A stretch of DNA of 64,000 nt, from the NCBI GenBank assembly GCA_002305545.1, contig DBRG01000016.1, positions 62,001 through 126,000 on the forward strand. Reading direction: 5' to 3'. The stretch comes from Bacteroidales bacterium UBA1374 (GTDB lineage Bacteria; Bacteroidota; Bacteroidia; Bacteroidales; UBA932). Positions 47,909 to 57,163 of this stretch are shown here, one piece after another (the first letter of the stretch is position 1; the number at the start of each line of letters is the position of its first letter). The notes below the pieces were generated by a model. It worked only from the letters and a program-made list of their open reading frames with translations, did no database searches and was not told the origin of the DNA. The position numbers and the translations under genes are program-made.

Positions 47909-50177
47909 CCTGTGCAAACAGGTTCCCTGCCATAACGGTAAATGAGCCGGATTCCGTGATCCACCCCCTGTCCCTTGTCCAGAATTTCAACTGTTCCTGG
48001 CTGACTTTCAAACTCACGGTTTTTGCTTCTCCCGGTTCAAGAGCAACCCTGGCAAAAGCTTTAAGCTCTTTCACTGGCCTTGTCATAGAAGCATAATCAT
48101 CACGCATGTAAAGCAAAACGATCTCTTCCCCGGCCACAGATCCCGTGTTTGTGACATCCACCTGTACTTCCAGTTCTCCGTCACGGAATTCTCCCGGAGT
48201 GAGGTTGTCATAGCGGTACGTGGTGTAAGACAGACCGTAACCAAATTCATAGAGAGGCATTGGATCATCCATAACTATTGGATGGAAGTAATGTGAAGGC
48301 ATGTGGTTGTAAACCGAAAGAATGTTGCCTGCAGACCTGGGGAAGGTCACTGGCAGTTTGCCTGTAGGATTCACAAGGCCGTAAAGGATCTCGGCCAGGG
48401 CAATGCCTCCCTGCATGCCGGGTTCCCAGGCCTCAACAAGCGCATCGGCCTGTTGGGCGATCCATTCCACTGCCAGGGGATGTCCGTTGTTCAGGACTAC
48501 GATGCAGGGTTTGCCGCTGCTCAGCACATTGCGTATCAATTCCTCCTGTAATCCGGGCAGGTTCAGGTTACCCCGCTCCACGTCTTCTCCTGAAGTCTTG
48601 TTGACCCAGTCCTTGCGGTTCACGTACTCACCCACAAAGACAATGCTCAGGTCTGCCCTGCGGGCCATTTCGGCCGCACGGCGCACCTTTTCGGGATCCA
48701 TATAACGGATGGACTCGCCCTGGTCCAGGAACGTGAATTTCGTTTTGGGCGCTACCATCCGGAGCCCCTCCAGGAAAGTGACAACGTTTTCACCGGGTTG
48801 GGGAAAAGTCCAGTCTCCCATGATGCCCTGTGAATCGGCATTGGGTCCGGTAACAAATACATTCTTATACTTTCCTCCGTCGGCAAGTGGCAGGATTCCG
48901 TTGTTTTCCAGCAATACAATGCTTTTGCGGGCAGCCTCCAGGGCCGTCTGCATATGTTCTTCCTGCCGGAGCGTTTGATGAACCGCGGTGGTATCGAAAA
49001 AAGGATTTTCAAACAGGCCGAGGCGGAATTTCAACTCCAGGATCCTGCGACAGGCCTGGTCTATCCTTGAAACAGGGACCACCCCGTCTTCCACCAGTTT
49101 AAGCATGGCCGGCACAAATCCGGGCCCGTGCATATGCATGTCCATGCCTGCCAACACCGATTGGGCATAGGCATCCTCAACCGATACGGCTGTCCGGTGG
49201 AGGTCATAAACATGTTCCATATCCATCCAGTCACTGACAATGAAACCGTCAAAACCCATTTCCTTCCGGATGACGTCCTGCATGAGCCAGGGGTTGGTAT
49301 GGCAAGGGATTCCTTCGATTTCGTTGTGGGCCATCATGAAAGTCTCTACCCCGGCGTCAACACAGGCCTGGAACGGGGGAAAGAAGACTTCACGCAAAGT
49401 TCTTTCGGATAGTTCTGCGGGTGCACCGTTGGTGCCGTTGACCGGTTGCGATCCACCAACAAAATGCTTGGCACAGGCCAGGACCAGGTCTTTTTCCAGG
49501 CCTTCATCACCCTGGAATCCTTTTACCGCAGCACTCCCCATCAGGGATACCAGGTAAGGGTCCTCCCCATATGTTTCGCCTACCCTTCCCCACCGCTGGT
49601 CCCGGGCAACTTCCACGTTGGGTGCGAATGTCCAGTGCATGCCTATGGCCCGCATTTCTTTTGCGGTCTGGCGGGAAGAAATATACACCAGCTCCGGATC
49701 AAAAGTGGAAGCCATTCCTATGGAAGTGGGATATACGGTGGTCCCGCTCACCAGGGCACAGCCATGAACAGCATCTATACCCATCAGCAGCGGAATACGC
49801 AGCCTGGATTCCATGGCCAGCTGCTGGAGTTCATTGGCCTCGCCAATATGCACCGAATGAAGGAATGATCCTATCTTTCCTTCCCTGGCAAGCTGTGCTA
49901 TGTCTTCTTTCAGGAAACCGGGGTAAAAAGCCTGTGCCGTATTGCGCATCAGGTCTTCCTCGGTCATACCGGCCTGTGATTCGTCAATATGGTTGAGCCC
50001 TACACACTGGTTCATCTGGCCAATTTTTTCCTCCAATGTCATTCTTTTCATAAGGTCTGTAACCCTCTTTTCCACGTCCAATGACGGGTTCATATAGGGT
50101 GGATTATCTCCCTTCCCGTCCGAACAGGAAGCGGCAAAAATCAAAGCTGTCATAGATAATAATGTTATTCTTCTCAT
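47895..50177 (-). CDS. GH3 beta-glucosidase lipoprotein
   Basis: Glycosidase of 760 residues with lipobox IFAASC. The three usual parts are present: TIM barrel (about 30-370), alpha/beta sandwich (about 400-610) and a C-terminal fibronectin-like domain (about 660-750). The nucleophile Asp lies in GFIVSDWMDMEHV. GH3 enzymes of this length act mainly as beta-glucosidases, sometimes beta-xylosidases. Beside a mannan locus, removal of glucose from glucomannan fragments is plausible. It is divergent from the CE7 esterase. Confidence 0.94.
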   Translation of the reverse strand: MRRITLLSMTALIFAASCSDGKGDNPPYMNPSLDVEKRVTDLMKRMTLEEKIGQMNQCVGLNHIDESQAGMTEEDLMRNTAQAFYPGFLKEDIAQLAREGKIGSFLHSVHIGEANELQQLAMESRLRIPLLMGIDAVHGCALVSGTTVYPTSIGMASTFDPELVYISSRQTAKEMRAIGMHWTFAPNVEVARDQRWGRVGETYGEDPYLVSLMGSAAVKGFQGDEGLEKDLVLACAKHFVGGSQPVNGTNGAPAELSERTLREVFFPPFQACVDAGVETFMMAHNEIEGIPCHTNPWLMQDVIRKEMGFDGFIVSDWMDMEHVYDLHRTAVSVEDAYAQSVLAGMDMHMHGPGFVPAMLKLVEDGVVPVSRIDQACRRILELKFRLGLFENPFFDTTAVHQTLRQEEHMQTALEAARKSIVLLENNGILPLADGGKYKNVFVTGPNADSQGIMGDWTFPQPGENVVTFLEGLRMVAPKTKFTFLDQGESIRYMDPEKVRRAAEMARRADLSIVFVGEYVNRKDWVNKTSGEDVERGNLNLPGLQEELIRNVLSSGKPCIVVLNNGHPLAVEWIAQQADALVEAWEPGMQGGIALAEILYGLVNPTGKLPVTFPRSAGNILSVYNHMPSHYFHPIVMDDPMPLYEFGYGLSYTTYRYDNLTPGEFRDGELEVQVDVTNTGSVAGEEIVLLYMRDDYASMTRPVKELKAFARVALEPGEAKTVSLKVSQEQLKFWTRDRGWITESGSFTVMAGNLFAQVTLP

Positions 50178-50210
50178 AGTTCAGATTATTTTACAGAATT
50201 CAACGGGTAA

Positions 50211-50240
50211 CAAATGTAGCCAATATTTTATCAGCCCAAA
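50211..50240 (-). promoter_or_regulatory. Full promoter (-33 and -7) of the GH3 gene
   Basis: Minus-strand TTTG at 50240-50237 and TACATTTG at 50218-50211, with an 18-base spacer, close to the consensus TTTG-N19-TAnnTTTG. The -33 element overlaps the inverted repeat at 50239-50259. Confidence 0.65.
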
Positions 50241-50259
50241 AGTGTTACATTTACACTTT
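50239..50259. promoter_or_regulatory. AAAGTGT-N7-ACACTTT inverted repeat in the mannan locus control region
   Basis: A perfect 7-base inverted repeat with 7-base spacer, touching the -33 element of GH3 and 35 bases upstream of the CE7 gene. It is a candidate operator for the divergent sugar genes; the binding protein is not in the window as an obvious neighbour. Confidence 0.45.
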
Positions 50260-50293
50260 CAAAACATTCGGTCAAACATTTAACTAAAATCAT

Positions 50294-52036
50294 ATGAAAA
50301 AAACATTGTTGTCTATACTGACCCTCATGCTTATATTGGGTTGCGACCAGACACCCCAGGTCAGGGAAGCGGAACTTGACCCTTCCTGGAAATTCCAGAC
50401 CGGGAACGACCTGCAATGGGCTTTGCCCGGTTTTGATGACAGCCAGTGGCCGGAAATATCCCCTGCCACATCCTGGGAAAACCAGGGCTATGCCAATTAC
50501 GACGGATACGGATGGTACCGCAAGACATTCACCATCCCGCAAGACATCATAAAGGCGGTAACATATTACGGAGGCCTGTTGATCCGCTATGACAACGCAG
50601 ACGATTCAGATGCCCTGTATTTCAACGGGCAGATCATTGGGGCAACCGGCAGTTTTCCCCCGGATTACATAAGCCGTTACGGGGAAAAGAGAACGTACAC
50701 GGTTCCGCTGGAATACATCAAGACCGATGAACCCAATACCATAGCCATCCAGGTATACGACGGAGGAGGTGACGGCGGTCTTCTGACCTCTGCGATAATC
50801 ATCCAGCCTGTTGCCCCTGCCCTGAAAATATCCATGGAATACGCTGTAGATGCCGAGAACGGCGTATTCATGGGAGAGGCACCCCGTACCCTTAGTGTAA
50901 AAGTTAGCAACCAGGAAGAAAAAAACAAAAAATCTGTCATACACCTGGCCGTTACTACAGACGATTACCAGCAAGTTCAGGAATTTTCCCGGAAAATTAC
51001 AGTAAGGTCACAAGAGAGCATGACCTGTGTCCTTCCCCTGGAAATTTCCAACCCGGGATTCTACCGCTGCACCCTCCGTCTTGAAACGGACGGTATCAAG
51101 GGAGAACCCCTTACATTCAATATAGGTCTGGAGCCCGAAAAGATCATTTCACCTGTCGATGCCCAGGAAGATTTTGACGCTTTCTGGAAAGAGACACGAT
51201 CCATACTCGACAGCACCCCCATGCGGCCATCCATGAAACTGCTGAAAGAGTATTCCACCGGAAAAAGAAACGTTTATTATGTAGAAATGAAATCATTCGG
51301 CAACGAAATCATGGGTGGATATTACGCTGTTCCCAAAGAAAAAGGAAAATACCCTGTGATCATAACCTATATGGGCTACGGATCCAATCCCTGGATGCCT
51401 CATACCGACGGGGAACCCGGGTTCATCTCATTCGTTGTATCTGTAAGGGGACAGGGAATCTATAAAGCCGGAAACAAATACAACGACAAATGGATCGTAT
51501 GGGGCATTGAAGATAAAAACGATTACTACTACAGGGGTGCCTTCATGGACCTTGTGCGGGCCATTGACTTTGTATGTTCAAGGCCCGAGGCCGATAAAGA
51601 CCGGATAGCAGCGGAAGGCGGCAGCCAGGGAGGTGCCTTCACCATGGCCGCCTGTGCGCTGGACAACCGCATTGCCGTTGCTGCACCCACCATACCCTTT
51701 TTGAGTGATTATCCCGATTATTTCCGGATCGTGGACTGGCCCCGGAGCGACATTGATGCCTACATGAGAGAACATCCGCAGGCCACCTGGGAAGACATCT
51801 ATAAGCTCCTGAGCTATTTTGACATCAAAAACCTGGCCCCACGCATCAAAACCCCCACCATCATGGGAGTCGGGCTGCAGGACCCCACGTGTCCCCCTCA
51901 CACCAATTTTGCAGGCTACAACCTGATCACAGCACCCAAAGATTACAGGATCTACCAGGACAACGGTCACAATACCCCGCCCGAGTGGCAGGAAGTGCGC
52001 ATGGAGTTTTTCAAAAAGCACCTGAAACTCGACTGA
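50294..52036 (+). CDS. CE7 acetyl xylan esterase-like lipoprotein with N-terminal jelly roll
   Basis: Esterase of 580 residues; lipobox LILGC. An N-terminal galactose-binding-like jelly roll (about 25-165, with SWENQGYANYDGYGWYRKTF) precedes a short linker domain and a C-terminal AXE1/cephalosporin-C-deacetylase domain (about 285-580). The triad is visible: Ser444 in EGGSQGGAF, the Asp in GLQDPTCPP and the His in DNGHNTPP. It probably removes acetyl groups from plant polysaccharides; among mannan enzymes, acetylated galactoglucomannan is the likely target. First gene of the rightward operon, 1 base before GH5. Confidence 0.9.
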   Translation: MKKTLLSILTLMLILGCDQTPQVREAELDPSWKFQTGNDLQWALPGFDDSQWPEISPATSWENQGYANYDGYGWYRKTFTIPQDIIKAVTYYGGLLIRYDNADDSDALYFNGQIIGATGSFPPDYISRYGEKRTYTVPLEYIKTDEPNTIAIQVYDGGGDGGLLTSAIIIQPVAPALKISMEYAVDAENGVFMGEAPRTLSVKVSNQEEKNKKSVIHLAVTTDDYQQVQEFSRKITVRSQESMTCVLPLEISNPGFYRCTLRLETDGIKGEPLTFNIGLEPEKIISPVDAQEDFDAFWKETRSILDSTPMRPSMKLLKEYSTGKRNVYYVEMKSFGNEIMGGYYAVPKEKGKYPVIITYMGYGSNPWMPHTDGEPGFISFVVSVRGQGIYKAGNKYNDKWIVWGIEDKNDYYYRGAFMDLVRAIDFVCSRPEADKDRIAAEGGSQGGAFTMAACALDNRIAVAAPTIPFLSDYPDYFRIVDWPRSDIDAYMREHPQATWEDIYKLLSYFDIKNLAPRIKTPTIMGVGLQDPTCPPHTNFAGYNLITAPKDYRIYQDNGHNTPPEWQEVRMEFFKKHLKLD

Positions 52037-52037
52037 C

Positions 52038-53339
52038 ATGAAAAAAACGATATTATTCTGCGGATTGCTGTTGCTGGCATTCGCGTTCTACGGTTGCAAC
52101 CAGGCCAAAGAGAATGATGCCTTTGTCAGTGTGGAGAACGGTCAGTTCATCCGCAACGGGGAGCCCTACCGTTTCATAGGATTCAATTTCTGGTATGCCG
52201 GCCTGCTGGCTTCCGAAGGCATCGGAGGGGACCGGGACAGGCTGCATCGCGAACTGGATTTTCTGAAATCCGCAGGGGTAGATAACCTGCGTATCATGAT
52301 AGGTGCCGATGGTCCGGAAAACAGGGCCAAAGTCAGACCCAGCCTGCAGACAGAACCCGGGGTCTATAACGATACCCTGCTTGCAGGCCTGGATTACCTG
52401 TTGCAGGAACTGGGCAAAAGGGATATGCTGGCCGTATTGTTCTTCAACAACACCTGGGAGTGGACCGGCGGCTATTCCCAGTACCTGGAATGGGCCGGTT
52501 ACGGCAAGGCCCCTGTCCCTGTGATAGACGGATGGCCGGCTTTCATGGAATACGCCGGCCAATACGTTCACTGCAGCCCGTGCGACAGCCTGTTCAGGAA
52601 CCATATCAGAAATATTGTCACCCGTGTAAACAGCCTGACCGGTGTTCCTTACACTGAAGATCCGGCCATCATGTCCTGGCAGGTTGCCAACGAACCCAGA
52701 CCCATGGGGGCAGGCAACAAGGAAGCCTACGAACGGTTTGTGATAAGCACGGCAGATTTTATCAAATCGCTGGATCCCAACCACCTGGTATCTGTAGGAT
52801 CTGAAGGTTCCTATGGCAGCGAAAACGATATGGAACTGTACCGTCGCGTGCACCAGGCAGTCTCTGTGGATTACCTTACGTGCCACATATGGCCAAAAAA
52901 CTGGTCATGGATAGATATACAGGATATTCCCGGTTCAGTGGAACGCGCCTCAAAGCTGGCTGAAGGATACCTGGCTGAACACATATCCCTGGCTGTTGAA
53001 CTCAACAAACCCATCGTATTATCCGAGTTCGGCTACCCCAGGGACAACCACCGGTATGACCGGGAGGATCCTGTAATAGCCAGAAACGCCTTTTACAGCA
53101 GCATTTTCAACCAACTGGCAGCTTCGGCACAATCATCGGGTAATTTTGCAGGCTGCAACATCTGGGCCTGGGGAGGATTTGCACGTCCTCAACACATATT
53201 CTGGGAACCCGGAGATGATTACTGCGGAGATCCCGCCCAGGAAGAACAGGGTCTGAATTCCGTCTTTGCCGAAGACGATACAGTGCCCATCATCCATTCC
53301 TTCACAACACTGCTCAACAATAAACAAATCACGGAATGA
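52038..53339 (+). CDS. GH5 endo-beta-1,4-mannanase lipoprotein
   Basis: Glycosidase of 433 residues with lipobox AFYGC. The barrel has the features of GH5 subfamily 7 mannanases: FIGFNFWYAGLLAS near the start, acid/base Glu in WQVANEPRPMG, and nucleophile Glu in IVLSEFGYPRD. It should cut internal beta-1,4-mannosidic bonds. It overlaps the GH27 gene by 4 bases, and all five rightward genes are coupled or nearly so. Confidence 0.93.
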   Translation: MKKTILFCGLLLLAFAFYGCNQAKENDAFVSVENGQFIRNGEPYRFIGFNFWYAGLLASEGIGGDRDRLHRELDFLKSAGVDNLRIMIGADGPENRAKVRPSLQTEPGVYNDTLLAGLDYLLQELGKRDMLAVLFFNNTWEWTGGYSQYLEWAGYGKAPVPVIDGWPAFMEYAGQYVHCSPCDSLFRNHIRNIVTRVNSLTGVPYTEDPAIMSWQVANEPRPMGAGNKEAYERFVISTADFIKSLDPNHLVSVGSEGSYGSENDMELYRRVHQAVSVDYLTCHIWPKNWSWIDIQDIPGSVERASKLAEGYLAEHISLAVELNKPIVLSEFGYPRDNHRYDREDPVIARNAFYSSIFNQLAASAQSSGNFAGCNIWAWGGFARPQHIFWEPGDDYCGDPAQEEQGLNSVFAEDDTVPIIHSFTTLLNNKQITE

Positions 53340-54556
53340 AGAATAAGATTCGTCACTTTTCGCTCCTGTTCATTGCCATGCTGTCCTTTGTGCATGGCGG
53401 GGCACAGAAATATGAGCATATGGCACCGGTCCCCCCTATGGGCTGGAACTCCTGGAACCGTTTTGGATGTAACGTGGATGAGAAAATGCTGAGGGAAACG
53501 GCCGACATGCTTGTCCAAACGGGGATGCGCGATGCCGGCTATGTATACCTGGTCATTGACGACTGCTGGCACGGGGAAAGGGATTCCCTGGGATTCATAC
53601 ATGAGCACCCTGACTTGTTCCCCTCCGGAATGAAAGCTTTGGCCGGTTATATTCATGCCAGGGGACTGAAATTCGGAATCTATTCATCGGCCGGATTCAA
53701 AACTTGTGCAGGAAGGCCTGCCAGCCGGGGATATGAGTACCAGGACGCTCTGGTGTATGCCTCCTGGGATGTGGACTACCTAAAGTACGACTGGTGCGGC
53801 ACCGTTGGACTCAATGCATACGGAGCTTACATGACCATGCGGGATGCCCTGTACAAAGCCGGCAGGCCTGTAGTCTTCAGCCTGTGCGAGTGGGGCAACA
53901 ACCAACCCTGGCTCTGGGGTTCGCAGATGGGCCACCTGTGGCGTACAACGGGAGATATATCTGCCATATTTGACGGGATCCGGGACCATGGCACATACAA
54001 GACCCTTGGCGTGCTTCAGATACTCGATCTGCAGGATACCCTGCGACGTTACGCAGGCCCCGATGGCTGGAACGATCCCGACATGTTGCAAGTGGGCAAT
54101 GGCATGAGCGAAAGCCAGGACAGGGCACATTTTACCATGTGGTGCATGCTGGCAGCCCCGCTCATGGCAGGGAACGATCTGCGTGCCATGAGTCCGTCTA
54201 CCATTGAAATACTCATGAACAAAGAAGTCATTGCCATCGACCAGGACCCCCTGGGAATCCAGGGATTTCCCTATGCCAAAGAAGGTCCTGTGCACACCTG
54301 GCTCAAACCTTTGTCCGGAGGCCGGTGGGCCGTATGTTTCCTGAACAGGGGAACGGAGCCTGTGCCTCTGGAAATCGACTGGAAAAGAATGGTTGCCAAA
54401 GATCCCCTGAACGCCCTCGAACTTGATCCGGTGGCATACGCCTATGCGGTAAGGGATGTGTGGAAGAAAAAGGATATGGGCACAGCGGCCGGCACAATGA
54501 CAACCCTGCTGCCCGGCCACGATGTTTTCTGTGTTGTGCTTACCCCTGTTAAATGA
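53336..54556 (+). CDS. GH27 alpha-galactosidase
   Basis: Exported glycosidase of 406 residues with a signal peptide ending VHGGAQ. The GH27 start motif PPMGWNSWNRFGCNVDE is clear; the nucleophile Asp lies in YLKYDWCG and the acid/base Asp in WNDPDMLQVGN. A C-terminal beta domain follows from about 300. It would remove alpha-1,6-galactose from galactomannan side chains. The start overlaps GH5 and the end overlaps the transporter gene, both by 4 bases. Confidence 0.96.
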   Translation: MKNKIRHFSLLFIAMLSFVHGGAQKYEHMAPVPPMGWNSWNRFGCNVDEKMLRETADMLVQTGMRDAGYVYLVIDDCWHGERDSLGFIHEHPDLFPSGMKALAGYIHARGLKFGIYSSAGFKTCAGRPASRGYEYQDALVYASWDVDYLKYDWCGTVGLNAYGAYMTMRDALYKAGRPVVFSLCEWGNNQPWLWGSQMGHLWRTTGDISAIFDGIRDHGTYKTLGVLQILDLQDTLRRYAGPDGWNDPDMLQVGNGMSESQDRAHFTMWCMLAAPLMAGNDLRAMSPSTIEILMNKEVIAIDQDPLGIQGFPYAKEGPVHTWLKPLSGGRWAVCFLNRGTEPVPLEIDWKRMVAKDPLNALELDPVAYAYAVRDVWKKKDMGTAAGTMTTLLPGHDVFCVVLTPVK

Positions 54557-55971
54557 TGATGCCCATGGTCAGGATTTCTTTTCGTGAAAAACTGGGTTAC
54601 GGATTGGGGGATATGGCTTCCAGCATGTTCTGGAAGATCTTTGGAATGTATCTCCTTTTCTTTTATACCAAAGTATTTGGCATCTCCCCCGCTGCCGCCG
54701 GCACCATGTTCCTGCTTACCCGCATCTGGGATGCGGTCAACGATCCCATGATGGGCCTCATTGCAGACAGGACCCATACCAGGTGGGGCAAATACCGTCC
54801 CTATATTTTATGGGGAGCCATCCCTTTTGCCCTTATAGGCATCATGACTTTTTACACCCCCGATTGGGGCGAGAATGCAAAGCTTGCCTATGCTTACGTG
54901 ACCTATACCTTCATGATGATGGTCTATACGGTGGTAAACGTACCCTACGCATCGCTCCTGGGGGTCATGTCTCCCAATCCCAAGGACAGGAATACCTTGT
55001 CCTCATACCGGATGTTCTTTGCCTATATAGGGAGCTTCATCACTTTTATGGTCCTGCAGCCGCTGGTGGACGCTTTCAGCAGCGGAACACAGGGAGGAGA
55101 ACAGATATCCACCCAACCGCAGGCCTGGACTGCTGCCGTTGCCGTGATCGGCGGCTTTTGCGCCCTGCTTTTCTTTTTATGTTTCCGATGGACAAAAGAG
55201 CGTGTTGTAGCGGCCGATGAAAGCAAGAACAAAGCCTCGGCGGGTAAGGACCTTAAACTGCTCTTTAGCAACAAACCCTGGTGGATCCTGCTTGCCTCGG
55301 GTGTTGCAGCCCTGCTTTTCAATTCCATAAGGGATGGGGTTGCACTTTTCTATTTTTCTGATTATGTAACCTCTACCTTCAGAACAGCCGCCTTTGGCTG
55401 GACTGTTGGAACCTTATACCTGCTTGTGGGACAGGCCTCCAATATGATCGGGGTGGCACTGGCAGCGCCTGTAGCGAACAAAATAGGCAAAAAAAGCACC
55501 TACCTTATTGCCATGATACTGGCCGCCATCCTGAGTTGCTTCTTTTTCCTGCTCAAACCCGATCAGATCATCCTGATCATGGTTTTCCAGGTACTTATCA
55601 GCACCTGCGCCGGGATCATTTTCCCGTTGCTCTGGAGCATGTATGCCGATATTGTTGACTACCAGGAACTGAAAACCGGAAGGCGTGCCACCGGGCTGAT
55701 CCTCAGTTCTTCGTCCATGTCCCAGAAATTCGGCTGGGCCGTGGGCGGTGCCATAACAGGCTGGCTGCTGGCTGCCTTTGGCTATGATGCGGACCTCGCA
55801 TCGCAAAGCCAGGGAGCCATTCACGGAGTACGCCTGATGATGAGCTTCCTGCCTGCCGCAGGTTGTATCCTGGCCATATTGGCGGTATCTTTTTACCCGC
55901 TGAGCGAGAAAAAAGTCATGGAAGTCACCCGGGAACTGAATGAAAAAAGAGCTGCTCATGGAAAATTCTGA
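54553..55971 (+). CDS. GPH-type sugar:cation symporter
   Basis: Inner-membrane carrier of 472 residues with about 12 membrane helices, of the glycoside-pentoside-hexuronide (MelB-like) family. Family segments are visible near the N-terminus (KLGYGLGDMASSMFWK) and in NDPMMGLIADRTHTRWGKYRPYILWG. It probably imports mannobiose or related oligosaccharides released by GH5 and GH27, feeding the epimerase encoded next. Co-location is the basis for the substrate. Confidence 0.93.
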   Translation: MMMPMVRISFREKLGYGLGDMASSMFWKIFGMYLLFFYTKVFGISPAAAGTMFLLTRIWDAVNDPMMGLIADRTHTRWGKYRPYILWGAIPFALIGIMTFYTPDWGENAKLAYAYVTYTFMMMVYTVVNVPYASLLGVMSPNPKDRNTLSSYRMFFAYIGSFITFMVLQPLVDAFSSGTQGGEQISTQPQAWTAAVAVIGGFCALLFFLCFRWTKERVVAADESKNKASAGKDLKLLFSNKPWWILLASGVAALLFNSIRDGVALFYFSDYVTSTFRTAAFGWTVGTLYLLVGQASNMIGVALAAPVANKIGKKSTYLIAMILAAILSCFFFLLKPDQIILIMVFQVLISTCAGIIFPLLWSMYADIVDYQELKTGRRATGLILSSSSMSQKFGWAVGGAITGWLLAAFGYDADLASQSQGAIHGVRLMMSFLPAAGCILAILAVSFYPLSEKKVMEVTRELNEKRAAHGKF

Positions 55972-57163
55972 TATTCTGGAGGACCTGCAAAAGGAGCTTC
56001 ATCTGGAGCTCACCACCAACATACTGCCATACTGGGAAAAACTTTATGACCCTCACTATGGGGGTTTTTACGGGCGGGTGACCGGAAAAGAGGAACTGAT
56101 CCAGGAAGCTCCCAAAGGTGCCGTGCTGCAATCCCGGATATTGTGGACTTTTTCTGCAGCAGCCAGGATCCTGAGGGATAAAAGATACCTTGTACCAGCT
56201 GCCAGGGCCAGGGATTTTGTGTTGGATAATCTTCTGGACAAAGAATACGGCGGGGTTTACTGGAGTACGGATCACAAAGGAGAACCCCTGGATACCCGAA
56301 AGCAGTTCTATGCCCTTGGATTTGCCCTTTACGGACTAAGTGAATACCACCGGGCAACCGGGGACCCCCTGGCCCTGGAAAGTGCCATCGGTCTTTTCCG
56401 CGACATAGAGGCCCATTCTTACGATAAAATCTACGGAGGATACCTGGAAGCTGCCTCACGGGATTGGAGTGATATCCGGGACTACCGCCTGTCGGAAAAA
56501 GATGCGAATGAAAAAAAGACCATGAACTCGCACCTGCACATCCTGGAACCCTATACCAATCTTTTCCGGGTTTGGAAGGATCCAGCCCTGGAAGTGGCCC
56601 TGGCCGGGCTTATCCGGCTGTTCATGGACAAGATCATAGACCCGTCAACGCATCACCTGTCCCTTTTCTTTGACGAGGAATACCATGTTCGCGGCTCGGC
56701 AATATCCTACGGTCACGACATCGAGGCTTCCTGGCTCCTGTTGGAGGCTGCAAAAGAACTGGCAGACTATAAGCCGGGGGTATACGGGGAAATCCTGAGC
56801 CGGGTTACAGATCAGAGCAGGGATGTAGCCTTTGCGGCACTAAAGGGATTGCAGACTGACGGAAGCATGATCTATGAGATCACATCAGGCGGAAGGATTG
56901 ATAAAACCCGCCACTGGTGGGTACAGGCAGAAACAGTTGTGGGCTTGTTTTACCTGTACCACTGGCACAAGGTTCCCCACGCCCTGTCCCTGGCCGTGAA
57001 TTGCTGGAATTACATAAAAGAAAACATCCGGGACCGTGAACATGGAGAATGGTTCTGGAGTCCGGGAAATACTACAGATGATAAGGCCGGATTTTGGAAA
57101 TGCCCCTACCACAACTCCCGGATGTGCCTTCAGGTCATAGATCACATGCATCAACTGCCCTGA
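55940..57163 (+). CDS. AGE-family 2-epimerase, probable mannobiose/cellobiose 2-epimerase
   Basis: Cytoplasmic (alpha/alpha)6-barrel epimerase of 407 residues. Conserved segments of cellobiose/mannobiose 2-epimerases are present: YDPHYGGFYGRV near the start, YGHDIEASWLL with a catalytic His, and HWWVQAETVVGLFYLY. In Bacteroides fragilis a homologous enzyme in the mannan operon converts mannobiose to mannosyl-glucose for a GH130 phosphorylase. That phosphorylase is not in the window. An ATG at 55958 is an alternative start; the chosen one overlaps the transporter by 32 bases. The end overlaps the convergent metalloprotease by 29 bases. Confidence 0.9.
   Translation: MKKELLMENSDILEDLQKELHLELTTNILPYWEKLYDPHYGGFYGRVTGKEELIQEAPKGAVLQSRILWTFSAAARILRDKRYLVPAARARDFVLDNLLDKEYGGVYWSTDHKGEPLDTRKQFYALGFALYGLSEYHRATGDPLALESAIGLFRDIEAHSYDKIYGGYLEAASRDWSDIRDYRLSEKDANEKKTMNSHLHILEPYTNLFRVWKDPALEVALAGLIRLFMDKIIDPSTHHLSLFFDEEYHVRGSAISYGHDIEASWLLLEAAKELADYKPGVYGEILSRVTDQSRDVAFAALKGLQTDGSMIYEITSGGRIDKTRHWWVQAETVVGLFYLYHWHKVPHALSLAVNCWNYIKENIRDREHGEWFWSPGNTTDDKAGFWKCPYHNSRMCLQVIDHMHQLP

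Noticed and set aside
52053..52886. 277-residue open frame on the minus strand
   Set aside because: Antisense to the GH5 mannanase with both catalytic glutamates in the sense frame; no motif of its own.
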